Positions 44,165-57,362 of a stretch of 64,000 nucleotides of DNA are shown here, in pieces. The stretch spans positions 124,001 to 188,000 of the forward strand of contig CAWGDM010000001.1 of NCBI GenBank assembly GCA_963821345.1. The letters run 5' to 3'. Each line of letters opens with the position of its first letter. Position 1 is the first letter of the stretch. The notes beneath the pieces are model-generated. The model searched no databases. It worked only from the letters and a program-made list of their open reading frames with translations, and was not told the DNA's origin. The DNA comes from WHSW01 sp963821345. GTDB lineage: Bacteria; Actinomycetota; Thermoleophilia; Solirubrobacterales; 70-9. The position numbers were made by a program, and so were the translations under genes.

Positions 44165-44168
<4 letters not shown>
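43137..44168 (+). CDS. ABC transporter ATP-binding protein, DppD/OppD type (operon 1)
   Basis: A 343-residue ATPase. Walker A is GESGSGKS at residues 42-49, the signature is FSGGMRQR, Walker B is LLIADEPTTALD and the switch His lies in ITHDLGV. The C-terminal oligopeptide domain carries four Cys (GCHFRDRCPHVFDRC...RCWLPPE), which in OppD/DppD family proteins can bind an iron-sulfur cluster. It overlaps both neighbours by 4 bases, showing tight coupling. Confidence 0.92.
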
Positions 44169-45220
<1,052 letters not shown>

Positions 45221-45278
45221 CGCTTTCGGCACACCCCGCGCGCCACCGGCTCGCCCGCGGGCGCCAGCCTGCCCCGCC

Positions 45279-46241
45279 ATGGCCGAGAGTCCTCTCAGCC
45301 CCGCACGCCGGTTCTCAAACGACACACGGCCGGATGCTCGGGTCGCACGGGCGGCCAGCGAGCAATGGGGCGTGTTCACGCTCGCGGAGCTGTGCGGGCA
45401 TGGCTTAAGCAAGGAGGGCGTGCTGCGGCGCGTGCGGCGCGGAACTCTGGTGCGGATCTACCCTGGCGTCTACGCGCTCGGCTGGCTCGTCGGAGTTCCC
45501 GAGGCCCGGTGGCTCGCGGCGGTCAAGGCCTGCGGCCGAAGCGCGGTGTTGTCCCATCGTGCGGCGGCGTTGCTCTGGGGCTTCCTCGAGCACGCCGACG
45601 TCCCACCAGAGGTGACGGTGGCCGGCCCCGGGTTGCGCCGGGTGCCGGGGATCCGCGTGCATCGCTCCCGGCTGCTGACCCCGAGCGACGTGACCCGACA
45701 CCACGACATCCCGGTAACCACGCCGGCTCGCACACTGATCGACCTCGCCGCCGTTCTCGGCAGCCGCGCGCTGCGCCAAGCGGTCCGCAGAGCGCAGGGA
45801 AGGCGGAGGGTCAGCCTGCCGCAGCTGCTGGCGACGATGGATCGGCTCGGCCCTCGCCGCGGGCTTGCGAAGCTGCGGCGGATCATCGCCGGCGGGCCCG
45901 CCCCGACACAGAGCGTTCTCGAAGACCGCGTGCTCGACCTTCTGCTGGGCGGCGGGTTCGAGCATCCCGACGTCAACGAGCCGCTCGTGCTCTCCGGTCG
46001 CCGAGTCATCCCCGACTTTCGCTGGCCCGCTCAACGGCTGGTGATCGAGGCCGACGGGGCCGTGTGGCACGACCACGGCGTCGCGCGCGAGGACGACGCC
46101 GAGCGCCAAGCCTGGCTCGAGGCCCACGGGGAACGCGTGATCAGGATCACCTGGGACCAGGCAGTCCGCCACCCAAACGAGACCCTGACTCGCGTCGACG
46201 CGGCCGGCGCGCCGCGCCCCGGTCGCCCGAGAGTCGTCTGA
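45279..46241 (+). CDS. AbiEi-like HTH plus DUF559 nuclease-like protein
   Basis: A 320-residue protein with two parts. Residues about 25-70 (QWGVFTLAELCGHGLSKEGVLRRVRRGTLVRIYPGVYAL) are the AbiEi-type winged-helix domain with its R-IYPGVYAL hallmark, found in type IV toxin-antitoxin antitoxins. The C-terminal 90 residues (PDFRWPAQRLVIEADGAVWHDHGVAREDDAERQAWLEAHGERVIRI) match DUF559, a fold related to very-short-patch-repair endonucleases, with the D...E-x-D core. No AbiEii toxin gene is next to it. Proteins of this build occur in many copies in Thermoleophilia as far as I know. It is a single gene between two transporter operons. Confidence 0.75.
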   Translation: MAESPLSPARRFSNDTRPDARVARAASEQWGVFTLAELCGHGLSKEGVLRRVRRGTLVRIYPGVYALGWLVGVPEARWLAAVKACGRSAVLSHRAAALLWGFLEHADVPPEVTVAGPGLRRVPGIRVHRSRLLTPSDVTRHHDIPVTTPARTLIDLAAVLGSRALRQAVRRAQGRRRVSLPQLLATMDRLGPRRGLAKLRRIIAGGPAPTQSVLEDRVLDLLLGGGFEHPDVNEPLVLSGRRVIPDFRWPAQRLVIEADGAVWHDHGVAREDDAERQAWLEAHGERVIRITWDQAVRHPNETLTRVDAAGAPRPGRPRVV

Positions 46242-46369
46242 GCCCCGAAGGGTGGGGCCATGGCGACACTCGGCGCGCGGGCGGCTCGCGCGGGGCCGTC
46301 CCCTTCCACTAGTCTGGGCCAGCGAGAGAGGAATCGCCGCCGCATGCGGCACTAGCCCAGGGAGTGAAA

Positions 46370-47939
46370 ATGCGCATCAGCCGTACCTTGGCCGTCGTCT
46401 TTGCAACCGCCGCAATCGGCACCGGCCTCGCCGCCTGTGGCAGCGACTCGGGCTCGAGCGGGGGTAGCTCGGACACGATCATCCGCGGCACCACCGACCA
46501 GCCGATCAGCTTCGATCCCGGCGGGCGCCTACGACCTCCCCTCCTACGACGTGATCTACAACGTCTACCAGAACCTGGTCCAGTTCCCGCCCGGGGAAAC
46601 GAAGCCGGTGCCGGAGGCGGCGGAGTCGTGCAAGTTCACCGACGACATCACCTACGAGTGCACGATGCGCCAGGACAACGTCTTCTCCGACGGCTCGACC
46701 GTGGACGCCGAGGACGTCGTCTTCTCGTTCGAGCGCAACGTCAAGATCGCCGACCCGAACGGCGCCTCGTCGCTGCTCGCGAACATGAAGAGCGTCGAGG
46801 CCCCGGACAAGGACACCGTCGTCTTCCACCTCGCCGAGCCCGACGCGACCTGGCCCTCGGTGCTGGCGACCGCCTCGTTCGCGATCGTGCCGTCGGACAG
46901 CTTCCCGGCCGACAAGCTCCAGGACTCCGCCAACGTGATCGGCTCCGGTCGCTACACGGTCGAGCAGTACGAGCCCGGTCAGCAGACCGTGCTCCAGGCC
47001 AACGACCAGTACACGGGCGAGGACCCGGCGCAGATCGACACGGCGATCGTCCAGTACTTCGACAAGGCCTCGGCGCTGAAGCTGGCGGTCGAGTCGGGCG
47101 ACGTCGACGTCGCCTACCGCAGCCTCTCGCCGACCGACCTCGAGGACCTGAAGAGCGCCGACGGCGTCAACGTCGTCCAGGGTGAGGGCGCGGAGATCCG
47201 CTACCTCAACTTCAACCTCGACCTGCAGCCCGGCGACACCGACGCCGAGAAGCTCGCGATCCGCCAGGCGGTCGCCCAGGTGATCGACCGGCAGTCGATC
47301 GCCGACAACGTCTACAACGGCACCGTCAAGCCGCTGTACTCGATGATCCCGTCGAGCCTTCCGTACCACACCGACGCGTTCAAGACCAAGTACGGCGAGC
47401 CGAGCACCGACGCCGCGCAGTCGATCCTCGACGACGCCGGGGTCAAGACGCCGGTGCCGCTCGAGGTCTGGTGGACGCCGTCGCACTACGGCCCCTCCTC
47501 GGGCGACGAGTACGCCGAGATCAAGCGCCAGCTCGACGAGTCCGGGCTCTTCGACGTGACCCTGAAGTCGACCGAGTGGAACCAGTACTCGGAGGCGGCG
47601 TTCACCGACAAGTACCCGCAGTTCCAGCTCGGCTGGTTCCCCGACTACCCGGATCCCGACGACTACGTCGGCAACTTCCTCTCGAACACCAGCTTCCTGA
47701 ACATCCACTACGACAACCCGGAGATTCAGAAGCTGCTGGCGGAGGAGAAGGCGTCGACCGACGACGCGACCCGCCAATCGGCGTTCGAGCGGATCCAGGA
47801 GATCTCGGCCGAGGACGCGCCGAACATCCCGATCTGGGAGGGCGACCAGGTTGCCGCGGTCCGCGACGGGGTCAACGGGGTCGAGGACACGTTCGACCCG
47901 GCGTTCATCTTCCGCTTCTGGCTACTGACCAAGGACTAG
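46370..47939 (+). CDS. ABC transporter solute-binding lipoprotein of operon 2; frame broken near 46523
   Basis: A DppA/OppA-type binding protein, 522 residues after correction. The signal peptide ends with the lipobox GLAAC (Cys about residue 23). ATG 46370 has GGAG 5 bases upstream. The frame reads TTDQPISFDP, then one extra base in CCCGGCGGGCGCC breaks it, and it continues as AGAYDLPSYDVIYNVYQNLVQ to TAG 47939. The family segment is LNFNLDLQPGDTDAEKLAIRQAVAQVIDRQSIADNVY. The C-terminal LGWFPDYPDPDDYVGNFLS is typical of peptide-binding members. A hairpin and the DppB permease follow. Confidence 0.82.
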
Positions 47940-47955
47940 AAACGGAATTGAGTAG

Positions 47956-47993
47956 CGAACTCATGCGGGGGCTGCGGCCTCCGCATGCGTTCG
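47956..47993 (+). terminator. Strong intercistronic hairpin between binding-protein and permease genes (operon 2)
   Basis: CGAAC-T-CATGCGGGGGC (47956 onward) pairs with GCCTCCGCATG-C-GTTCG (ending 47993) over a short TGCG loop, with one mismatch and one wobble pair. It lies 16 bases after the binding-protein stop and 13 before the permease ATG. There is no T-tract. The place is the same as that of the hairpin in operon 1. Confidence 0.58.
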
Positions 47994-48006
47994 CTCGCGC
48001 GCGCGC

Positions 48007-49029
48007 ATGAGTCACGGGACCTCGCTGCGTCGCTACGCGCTGACGCGCCTGGCGCTGGCGATCCCGACCGTCCTCATCCTGCTGACGATGGTCTTCCTGC
48101 TGATGCGGGTGGCTCCGGGCGACCCGATCCAGTCGGCGCTCGGAGGCCGGCTGTCGCAGGAGGAGCTGGCGCAGCGAAAGCACGCCGCCGGATTCGACAA
48201 GCCGATCCTCGAGCAGTACGTCGAGTACCTCGGCAACGTGTTCACGCTCGACCTGGGGACGACGCTGACCGACAACCGCACGGTGACCTCGATCCTGGTC
48301 GAGAACGGCAGCGCCACCGTCGAGCTCACCTTCTGGGCGTTCATGATCACGATCGCGGTCGGGATCCCGGTCGGGCTCCTGGCCGGTCGCTACCGCGATG
48401 GGCCGCTCGACTTCGGCGGGCGCATGTTCGGGATCGTGATCTACGCGACGCCGGTCTTCTTCCTCGGCTTCCTGGCGCAGATCTGGATCGCTCCCGCGCT
48501 CGGGTTACCCACATCCGGGCGGGCGAGCCCGATCGTCGACTTCGAGCTCTCGAAGACGACCCACTTCTACCTCGTCGACACGCTGATCCACGGCCAGTGG
48601 AACGCCTTCTGGGACTGCGTTCGCCACCTGATCCTGCCCGCGGTCACGCTCGGGCTGGTGGTCAGCGGCGTGATGATCAGGCTCGTGCGCGTCAACCTGC
48701 TGCAGACGATGAAGGGCGACTACGTCGAAGCGGCCCGCGCCCGCGGCATCTCCGAGCGGCGGGTCGTCTTCCACCACGCCTTCCGCAACGCGATGGTCCC
48801 GGTGATCACGATCGCCGGGCTGCAGTTCGCGATTCTGCTCGGCGGGGCGGTGGTCACCGAGCAGACCTTCAACTGGCCGGGCCTCGGGGCCGAGCTGGTC
48901 CGCTACCTCGACGAGCGCGACTACATCGCCGTGCAGGGGATCATCACCGTGTTCGCGCTCGCCGTCGTCGTGATCTCGGTGATGATCGACATGCTGACGG
49001 CGATCGTCGACCCGAGGGTGAGGTACTAG
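48007..49029 (+). CDS. ABC transporter permease, DppB/OppB type (operon 2)
   Basis: A 340-residue permease. The first helix is RYALTRLALAIPTVLILLTMVFLLMRVAPGDPIQSALGG, with the APGDP motif of DppB proteins. The EAA loop is GDYVEAARARGISERRVVFHHAFRNAMVPVIT, and EQTFNWPGLGAELVRYLDERDYIAVQGI is the family C-terminus. About six helices are predicted. It is separated from the binding-protein gene by a hairpin and is followed after 5 bases by the DppC gene. Confidence 0.9.
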   Translation: MSHGTSLRRYALTRLALAIPTVLILLTMVFLLMRVAPGDPIQSALGGRLSQEELAQRKHAAGFDKPILEQYVEYLGNVFTLDLGTTLTDNRTVTSILVENGSATVELTFWAFMITIAVGIPVGLLAGRYRDGPLDFGGRMFGIVIYATPVFFLGFLAQIWIAPALGLPTSGRASPIVDFELSKTTHFYLVDTLIHGQWNAFWDCVRHLILPAVTLGLVVSGVMIRLVRVNLLQTMKGDYVEAARARGISERRVVFHHAFRNAMVPVITIAGLQFAILLGGAVVTEQTFNWPGLGAELVRYLDERDYIAVQGIITVFALAVVVISVMIDMLTAIVDPRVRY

Positions 49030-49034
49030 GACTG

Positions 49035-49958
49035 ATGCGCCTCCCGCGCTGGGTCAAGCCGATGAGCGAGGCTCGGGGCCTGCCGAAGTGGATGCTGATC
49101 GGCGGGATCGTGATCGTTGCCTTCTTCCTGATCCTGGCGATCTTCGCCCCGCTGATCGCCCCCTATGGCTTCGACCAGGTGAGCGCCGACGGCGTCCGCT
49201 TCCCGAAGCAGTCCGCTCCCGACTCGATGCATCTGTTCGGGACGACGGTCCAGTCGACCGACGTGCTCTCGCGGATCGTCTGGGGCTCCCGAACAGCGAT
49301 CGAGGTCGTGGTCGTCGCGGTGACTCTCTCGCTGCTGGTCGGGCGTCCCGCTCGGGCTGATCTCCGGCTACGTCGGCGGTCGCCTCGACCGCGGCCTGGT
49401 GCTGATCATGGACGCGCTCTTCGCCTTCCCCTACATCCTGCTCGCGATCGTGATCGCCTTCCTGCTCTCCGACTCGATCGGCCAGGGCATCTTCTCGGCC
49501 GCGATCGCGATCACGATCGTCTACATCCCGCAGTACTTCCGGGTCGTCCGCAACCACGTGATCAGCGTCCGCGAGGAGTCCTACGTCGAGGCGGCGCGGG
49601 CGCTCGGCGCCCCGCGGCGGACGATCATCAGCCGCTACGTCTTCTACAACGTGATCCAGAACGTGCCCGCGATCGCGACCCTGAACGCCGCCGACGCGAT
49701 CGGCACCCTGGCCGCGCTCGGGTTCCTCGGCTACGGGATCCAACCGACCGAGGCGGCCGAGTGGGGCTACGACCTGCAGCGCGCGATCGACGACGCGAGC
49801 GCCGGGATCTGGTGGACGGGGCTCTTCCCGGGCCTCGCGATCGTGCTCCTGATCACCGGCTTCACGCTCGTCGGCGAGGGCATCAACGACACCCTCAACC
49901 CGCTCGTCCGCGAGCGGCCGATCGATCCGCCGGAGATCCCAGACGAACCGGAGGCGGC

Positions 49959-49962
<4 letters not shown>
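49035..49962 (+). CDS. ABC transporter permease, DppC/OppC type (operon 2); frame broken near 49346
   Basis: A 308-residue permease after correction. The N-terminal OppC helix is WMLIGGIVIVAFFLILAIFAPLIAPYG, and HLFGTTVQSTDVLSRIVWGSRTAIEVVVVAVTLSLLVG follows. An extra G in GTCGGGCGTCC breaks the frame, which continues as VPLGLISGYVGGRLDRGLVLIMDALFAFPYILLAIVIAFLL. The EAA loop is ESYVEAARALGAPRRTIISRYVFYN. Its stop overlaps the ATPase start by 4 bases. Both halves fit the family without loss, so a sequence error is likely. Confidence 0.82.
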
Positions 49963-50992
<1,030 letters not shown>

Positions 50993-50993
<1 letters not shown>

Positions 50994-52429
50994 TGGAAGC
51001 GAGCGTCGCCACCACCCCGCCGCTGATTCAGGTCCGCGACCTGCACACGCACTACTCGGTGCGGGGCTCGTTCGTCGACCGCCTGCGCGGGCGGGAATCG
51101 GGCTCGGTGGCGGCGGTCGACGGGGTCGACTTCGACCTGCGCAAGGGCGAGGTGCTGGGCTTGGTCGGCGAGTCGGGGTCGGGCAAGACGACGCTCGGGC
51201 GGACCCTGCTCGGGCTGGTCGAGGCGACCAGCGGCAGCGTCAAGCTCGACGGCGAGGAGATCACCGGCCTCGACGAGATCGAGATGCGGTCGATCCGCCG
51301 CCGCCTGCAGATCGTCTTCCAGGACCCGCACGCGTCGCTGAACCCGGCGATGACGATCGGCGCCGCGATCGCCGACCCGCTGCGCTATCACGGCATCGGC
51401 ACCGACCGGGCCATGCGCGAGCGGCGGGTCGCCGGGGCGCTGGAGCGGGTCGGCCTGGCCCCCGCCTCGCAGTTCGCCGACAAGTACCCGACCGACCTCT
51501 CCGGCGGCCAGAAGCAGCGCGCTGTGCTGGCGCGGGCGATCATCCTCGGTCCCGACGTGCTGGTCGCCGACGAGCCCGTCTCGATGCTCGACATGAGCGT
51601 GCGGGCGAAGATCCTCGAGCTGATGATCGAGCTCAAGTCGGAGCTCGACCTGACCTACGTCTACATCACCCACGACCTGGCGACGGCGAAGTTCTTCTGC
51701 GATCGGATCGCGATCATGTACCTGGGCCGGATCGTCGAGCTCGGGCCCGCCGAGCAGATCTACGCCGACCCCAAGCACCCCTACACGCAGTCGCTGTTGC
51801 GGGCGATCCCCGAGCCCGACCCGCGCCGCAGCGTTCCCCGCGACCTGCCGCGCGGCGAGATCCCCGACGCCGTCTCGCCACCGCTCGGCTGCCGCTTTCA
51901 CCCCCGTTGCTCGCGGGCCTTCGAGGTCTGCGGCTGGGAGAGCCGCGACCTGCGGATCCTGCTCGAGGATCGCTGGACGAAGCTCAGCGAGGAGGAGTAC
52001 GAGCGCGAGCGCGAGATGATCGGCGACCTCGACGAGCTCGACGAGCCGAGCTTCGAGGCGCGGCTACCCGCCGCCCCCGATCACGGCGGCGAGGACGCCG
52101 CCGGGGTGCTGAAGGCAATGCGCGACTCGGACCCCACCGACCCGATGTGGAAGGGCGTCGCCGCGACCGAGGTGGTCGACGACGGCGTCGAGGTGACCTT
52201 CAACCACGGCGCCGAGCCGCGGCGCCTCGATGTGGACGGAGTCGAGGTGGAATGCCACCTTTACGACCCCGAGGCGCTCGAGGCCGCGAAGCGCGCCGCG
52301 GCGCTAGACGCCGCTGCGCCCGGCGGTGAGGCGCGGCCAGAGGAGCAGGACCAGGCCGATCAGGATGCAGGCGATCCCGATCGCGTAGTTGACGAGGATC
52401 GCGAGCACGATCCCGATGACAATCAGTAA
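50993..52429 (+). CDS. ABC transporter ATP-binding protein, DppF/OppF type with long C-terminal extension (operon 2)
   Basis: A 478-residue protein, against the usual 320-350. Walker A GESGSGKTT, signature LSGGQKQR, Walker B VLVADEPVSMLD and switch ITHDLAT are complete, and the oligopeptide domain has GCRFHPRCSRAFEVC. An acidic extension of about 150 residues follows: EEEYEREREMIGDLDELDEP, then a small beta-like segment (DGVEVTFNHGAEPRRLDVDGVEVECHLYDPE) that may be a separate mini-domain. The last 40 residues (PEEQDQADQDAGDPDRV and so on) are antisense to a small membrane-protein gene and may not be natural; an unnoticed indel could have extended the frame. Confidence 0.85.
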
Positions 52430-52444
52430 TAGCGATAGTTCCAT
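52304..52444 (-). CDS. 46-residue membrane protein antisense to the end of the DppF gene
   Basis: ATG 52444 to TAG 52304 encodes a small protein with two hydrophobic helices, LSLLLIVIGIVLAILVN and IGIACILIGLVLLLW, then a short basic tail (PRLTAGRSGV). Such two-helix proteins of about 50 residues are common in Actinobacteria (DUF6131-like, a guess). The hydrophobic pattern on this strand is far more natural than the Asp/Gln-rich stretch it forces on the opposite strand. A GGGGCC leader gives only a weak ribosome binding site. Confidence 0.55.
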   Translation of the reverse strand: MELSLLLIVIGIVLAILVNYAIGIACILIGLVLLLWPRLTAGRSGV

Positions 52445-52501
52445 GGCCCCACCGGTACCCGGGATCGGGGCCCGGAAACGGAAGTGGACGGTGAGCGCGC
52501 C

Positions 52502-54684
52502 CTAGCCCGCGCGCTCGGGCGCGACCGGAAGCTCGCCGGTGTCGGTGTCGTGGAACATGTGACCGCCGCCACTGGCCGACGACGGCCACCAGATCCGGTC
52601 CCCGATCACCTCGACGGCGGCCGGGACCATGATCGTGCGGACGATGAAGGTGTCGAGCAGGATCCCGAGCGCGACCATGAAGCCGAGATCGAAGGTGAAG
52701 GTGACCGGCAGGGTCATCAGCACCGAGAAGGTGCCGGCGAGGATCACGCCGGCGCTGGTGATCACCGGCCCGGTGGCCGCGATCGCCCGCAGCATGCCCT
52801 CACGGGTGCCGTGAACCCGCGCCTCCTCGCGCACTCGCGCCATCAGGAAGATCGTGTAGTCGCTGCCGAGCGCGACCAGGAAGATGAAGGCGAAGGTCGG
52901 GATCGAGGCGTCGAAGCCGGCGTCGCCGACGACGAAGCGGATGAACAGGATCGAGATCCCGAGCGTGCAGAGGAACGAGAGGATCACGCTCGCGATCAGG
53001 ACCAGCGGCGCGACCAGCGCCCGCAGCAGGATCGCGAGGATGATCGCGATCGCCAGCAGCGCCAGCGGCACGATCAGCTTCAGGTCGCGCTCGGTCGCCT
53101 GGTCGAAGTCGTACTGGATCGCGCTGCCGCCGCCGACTTCGACCGTCGCGGCCAGCGCCGAACCGGCGACAACCTCGCGCAGGTGCGGGACGATCGTGAG
53201 CGAGGACTTGGTGTACGGGTCGCCGTCGAGGACCACGTTGACGGCGGCGATCGTGCCGTCGGTCGAGCGCTGGCCTGTGTCGGCGGCCCCGGCCACCCCG
53301 TCGACGCGCTCGGCGGCCGTGATCGCGGACGTCGACCTGCGACCGGTCGACCGGGCCCGAGTCCGCCTCGACCAGCATCGTCATCGGCGCCAGGACGCCG
53401 GGCGGGAACGCGTCCTCGAGCAGCTCGAAGCCCTCGACGCTTTCGACCGATTTCTTGAAGAAGGTCGTGGTCGAGTAGTCGACCTTGAACGCTGCCAGCC
53501 CCAGCGCCCCGGCGACGAACACCGCCAGCGAGATCGCCAGCGCCGGCCCCGGGCGGTGCAGGACCCGGTCGCCGAAGCGCCGCCAGGCGCCGACCTTGAT
53601 CTCGGTCGCGTGATCGGGGTCGTACTCGACCGTCTGGCGACGCGGCCAGAACCCGCGACGCCCGAAGATCGTCAGCAGCGCCGGCAACAGGGTGAGGCCG
53701 GCGAGCATGGCGCTGAACACGCCGATCGCGGCGACCGGTCCCAGGGTCGAGGTGTTGCGCGAGTCGGCGAACACCAAGACCAGCATCGCCAGGGTGACGG
53801 TCAGGCCGCTGGCGAGGATCGCCGGCCCCGACCTGGTCAGCGCCTGCTGGTTCGCGGCGTGCTTGTCCTCGGTTCGGCGTAGCTCCTCGCGCAATCGCGA
53901 GACCAGGAGCAGGCAGTAGTCGGTGCCGACGCCGAACATCAGCACGATCAGGATCGAGGTCGAGTTCGAGGACACCGTGGCGCCGCTCTTGGCGAGCAGG
54001 TAGATGAACCCCTGCGCCAGCGTGTAGGCGAAGAAGACGACGATCAGCGGCGTCAGCGCGACCAGCACCGAGCGGTAGATCGCCCCCAGCAGGACCAGGA
54101 CCAGGAGGACGGTCGCCAGCAGCAGCTTGGTGTCGATGTCGCTGAAGACCTCGTCGGCGTCGGTGTTGAAGCCGAGGTCGCCGGTCAGCTTGATCTGCAT
54201 CCCGTCGGCCTCCGAGCCGGTGGTGTCACGGACCAGCTTGCCCCAGTCGGCCGACTTGTCGAAGTTCGTCGGCACGATCACGATCGTGTACGCGAGCGAG
54301 CCGTCGGCCGAGACCTGGGCGGCGGAAGCCTGCTTGTCCGAAGGGGACGATCGGCGCCTGGGTCAGCGGCAGCTCGCTCTTCGGGAGGTCGGCCAGCGCC
54401 TTCGCGTCCTCGGCGATCTTCGCCTTGTCGGCGGCGGTGAGGCCACCGTCGCGCTGGTAGACGATCAGGCCCTGGCTGGTCTCCTGGGCCGGGAACTTCG
54501 CGTCCAGGGTCTCGACAACCCGCGTCGATTCGGCGCTCTCGGGGAGGAACGAGGCGGTGTCGTCGGTGGTCTCGTCGGCGAGCTTCGAGCCGAGCGGGGT
54601 CATCACCACGACCGCCACCAGCCAGACGACCAGCACCACCCACTTGGCCCGGCGGCCGGCGACGATCGAGGCGAGCGCGTTCAC
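52502..54684 (-). CDS. MMPL/RND family transporter; frame broken by extra bases near 54342 and 53330
   Basis: A large RND-type membrane protein, 726 residues after correction, with about 12 helices in two halves. From GTG 54684 the first helix is AKWVVLVVWLVAVVVMTPLG, then the extracytoplasmic part LPESAESTRVVETLDAKFPAQETSQGLIVYQ. The middle frame (from about 54340) has FAYTLAQGFIYLLAKSGATVSSNSTSILIVLMFGVGTDYCLLLVSRLREEL, the family's GTDY motif, and the last frame has the matching FIFLVALGSDYTIFLMARVREE. MmpL-like proteins export lipids or small molecules. The gene may start at 54732 instead. It is divergent from the hydrolase at 54759. Confidence 0.85.
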
Positions 54685-54758
54685 GGACGCGAAGTTATCT
54701 ATTCGAGCGCTAGAGTTGCTCCCGCCGTTCACTGAGGAGGAGAGGAACCTTGGAGAAG

Positions 54759-57314
54759 ATGGGGCAGGGAAGCCATCTGTTCGTCGTTCGTGTGCGCAAC
54801 CTCACACTGCTGCTGGTCGCCGCGGCCGCGCTGACGTTCGCGCGCCGGCGCTGGCCGGCAAGGTGTCGCTGAAGCTCAAGGGCTCGGCCGCCAAGCAGGA
54901 GAAGCTGATCTCGTCGGGCAAGGTCAAGGTCCAGGCGAAGGCCAAGGACGACCTCAAGGCCCTGTTCTCGCTGTCGCTCAACCAGGGCGGCGAGAAGACC
55001 AAGGTGACGAAGAAGGTCAAGGAGAAGCTCAAGGAGGGCAAGAAGGAGAGCGTCACCCTGAAGCTCAACGACGACGGCAAGCGCCTGGTCCAGAGCTGCA
55101 TCGCCACCAAGCTCGAGACGGCCGCGAAGAGCAAGAGCGGCAAGACGCTCGACAAGGCGAAGAAGAAGATGAAGCAGGACCCGTCGGTCTGCAACGGGTC
55201 GAACCCGGTCGGGGTAGATCTCGCCAACGCCGACCGCTGCGACTTCATCACCCAGTCGGGCGAGGAGTGCCTGTTTCCCGTACCCGAACGACTACTTCAC
55301 CCGCAGCGACTCGAGCACCGACACCGGCAAGCGGCTGAACCTGAACATCGCCTCGACCCCGGCGAACGCCGGCGGGACGCACATCGACCCGGCCGACATC
55401 AACGGCAGCGACGGCTACAGCCCCGGGGCGCTGATCGTCCTGCACGTGCCGGGGATGGACACCCCGGCGGCGTTCACCAACACCGGCGCGGTCCCGATCA
55501 CCCACGAGGGCGCCTCGTTCGATGCCGCCCAGCCGATCGTCCTGATCGACGCGCAGACCGGCCAGCGCCAGCTGATCTGGTCGGAGCTCGACTCGAACGC
55601 GACCTCACCCGGCGAGACCGACCTGCTGATCCACCCGGCCAAGAACCTGACCGACGGCCACCGCTACATCGTCGCCCTGCGCAACCTCAAGGACGGCACG
55701 GGCGCGGTGATCCCGCCGCCGACCGGGTTCCGCCTGTACCGCGACGACATCCCCACCGACGTCCCGGCGATCGAGAACCGTCGGTCGCACTTCGAGGACC
55801 TGTTCAGCACCCTCGGCAACGCCGGGATCGGGCGCGACGACCTGTACATGGCCTGGGACTTCACCGTCGCCTCGACCCGCAACCTCTCCGAGCGGATGCT
55901 TCACATCCGCAACGACGGGCTCGCGACGCTGGGCGACACCACCCCCGGTGACGGGATCGCCCAGGGCATCGCGCCGGCGTTCACGATCACCCCGGAGAGT
56001 GGCTTTACCAACAACACGCACTTCTACGGCCCCGACACGACCGGACGCGGGGTGCAGGACATCGCCACGGTCGAGGGCACCTTCCAGGTCCCCTGCTACC
56101 TGAACCAGATGGGCTGCCCGAGCGGCTCGCGGTTCAACCTTGGCCCCGACGGGCTGCCGCAGCGGATCCCGGGCAACTTCTACACCGCCCGCTTCGGCTG
56201 CAACATCCCGCGCTCGGCGGTCACCGAGGGCCCGGTCGGCGTCTACACGGGCAACGGGAACGCGCTGCCAACGATGTATGGCCACGGCCTCTTCGGCGAG
56301 TACGACGAGGTCTTCTCGCAGAACATCCGCCAGCTCGGCAACGAGAACAACATGATCACCTGCGCCGCCGACTGGATCGGGATGGCGGACGAGGACGTGA
56401 TCCCCGAGGCGCTGCCGGCGCTGCAGGACCTGTCGAAGTTCGCGCCGCTGCCCGACCGCCTGCAGCAGGGCTTCCTCGACTTCGTCTTCCTCGGCCGCTT
56501 GCTGACCCAGTCCAACGGCCTCGTCAACGCCTCCCAGTTCAAGTTCAGCGGCGCCTCGGCGCTGGACCCGTCGAACGTCTCCTACTACGGCAACAGCCAG
56601 GGCGGGATCGCCGGCGGCGCGCTGACCGCGATCGAGCCCGACGTCACCCGCTCGGTGCTGTACGTGCCGGGGATGAACTACGGCGGCATCCTGCTGACCC
56701 GAAGCGTCGACTTCCCCGACTACGCGCAGATCCTCTACCCGTCGTATCCCGATGAGGGCGAGCGCCCGCTGCTGCTGTCGATGATCCAGTCTCTATGGGA
56801 CCGGGGCGAGCCGAACGGCTACGCCAACCACATGACCACCGACCCGCTGCCGGGGACGCCGCCGCACAAGGTGATGATCGAGATGGCCTACGGCGACCAC
56901 CAGGTGGCCAACGTCTCCACCGAGGTCGAGGCGCGGACGATCGGGGCGCCGCTGCGCCAGCCGGCGGTCGACGCCAACCGGCTGCCGGCGGGCTACGACC
57001 AGCCGTTCTTCGACCTGGCGCCCCTGGGGCCGTTGCCGGCCGCCGGCGGTGGCAACGCGATGTTCGTCTGGGACATCGGGCCGAAGCGCCCGAGCGGCAA
57101 CCCGCCCCCGAACCAGTTCCTGGGCACCGACCCGCCGCCGATCACCAACACGGCGCCGAACGACAGCTTCGGGGTCGACCCGCACGACACGGTGATCCGC
57201 AGCTCGCCGCTGATCCGGGCCCAGATCGCCACCTTCATCAAGCCGGGCGGTACGGTCACCGACCCGTGCGGCCTGACACCCTGTTACGCGGCGGGCTGGA
57301 TGGGCTTCCCGTAG
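54759..57314 (+). CDS. Large secreted alpha/beta-hydrolase-like protein; frame broken near 54838 and 55279
   Basis: A secreted protein of about 851 residues after correcting a missing base near 54838 and an extra T near 55279. The signal peptide is RNLTLLLVAAAALTFA, completed across the first break as APALAG. A Lys-rich linker of about 120 residues follows (KVSLKLKGSAAKQEK...). The second frame begins CLFPYPNDYFTRSDSSTDTGKRLNL, a start typical of large bacterial lipase-like proteins. GNSQGG near residue 610 is the nucleophile elbow (G-x-S-x-G), and MAYGDHQVAN holds a likely catalytic His. Function: esterase or lipase by fold, substrate unknown. An alternative start is TTG 54750. Confidence 0.75.
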
Positions 57315-57362
57315 CCGCGGCGCCTGCCTAGATAGGGTCGGGTCAACGACGAAAGGGGACCT

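Noticed and set aside
46509..46540. Frame breaks in binding proteins and permeases as true pseudogenes
   Set aside because: Both sides of each break retain full family similarity, with no other damage, so assembly errors are the simpler reading; they are annotated as genes with corrected frames.
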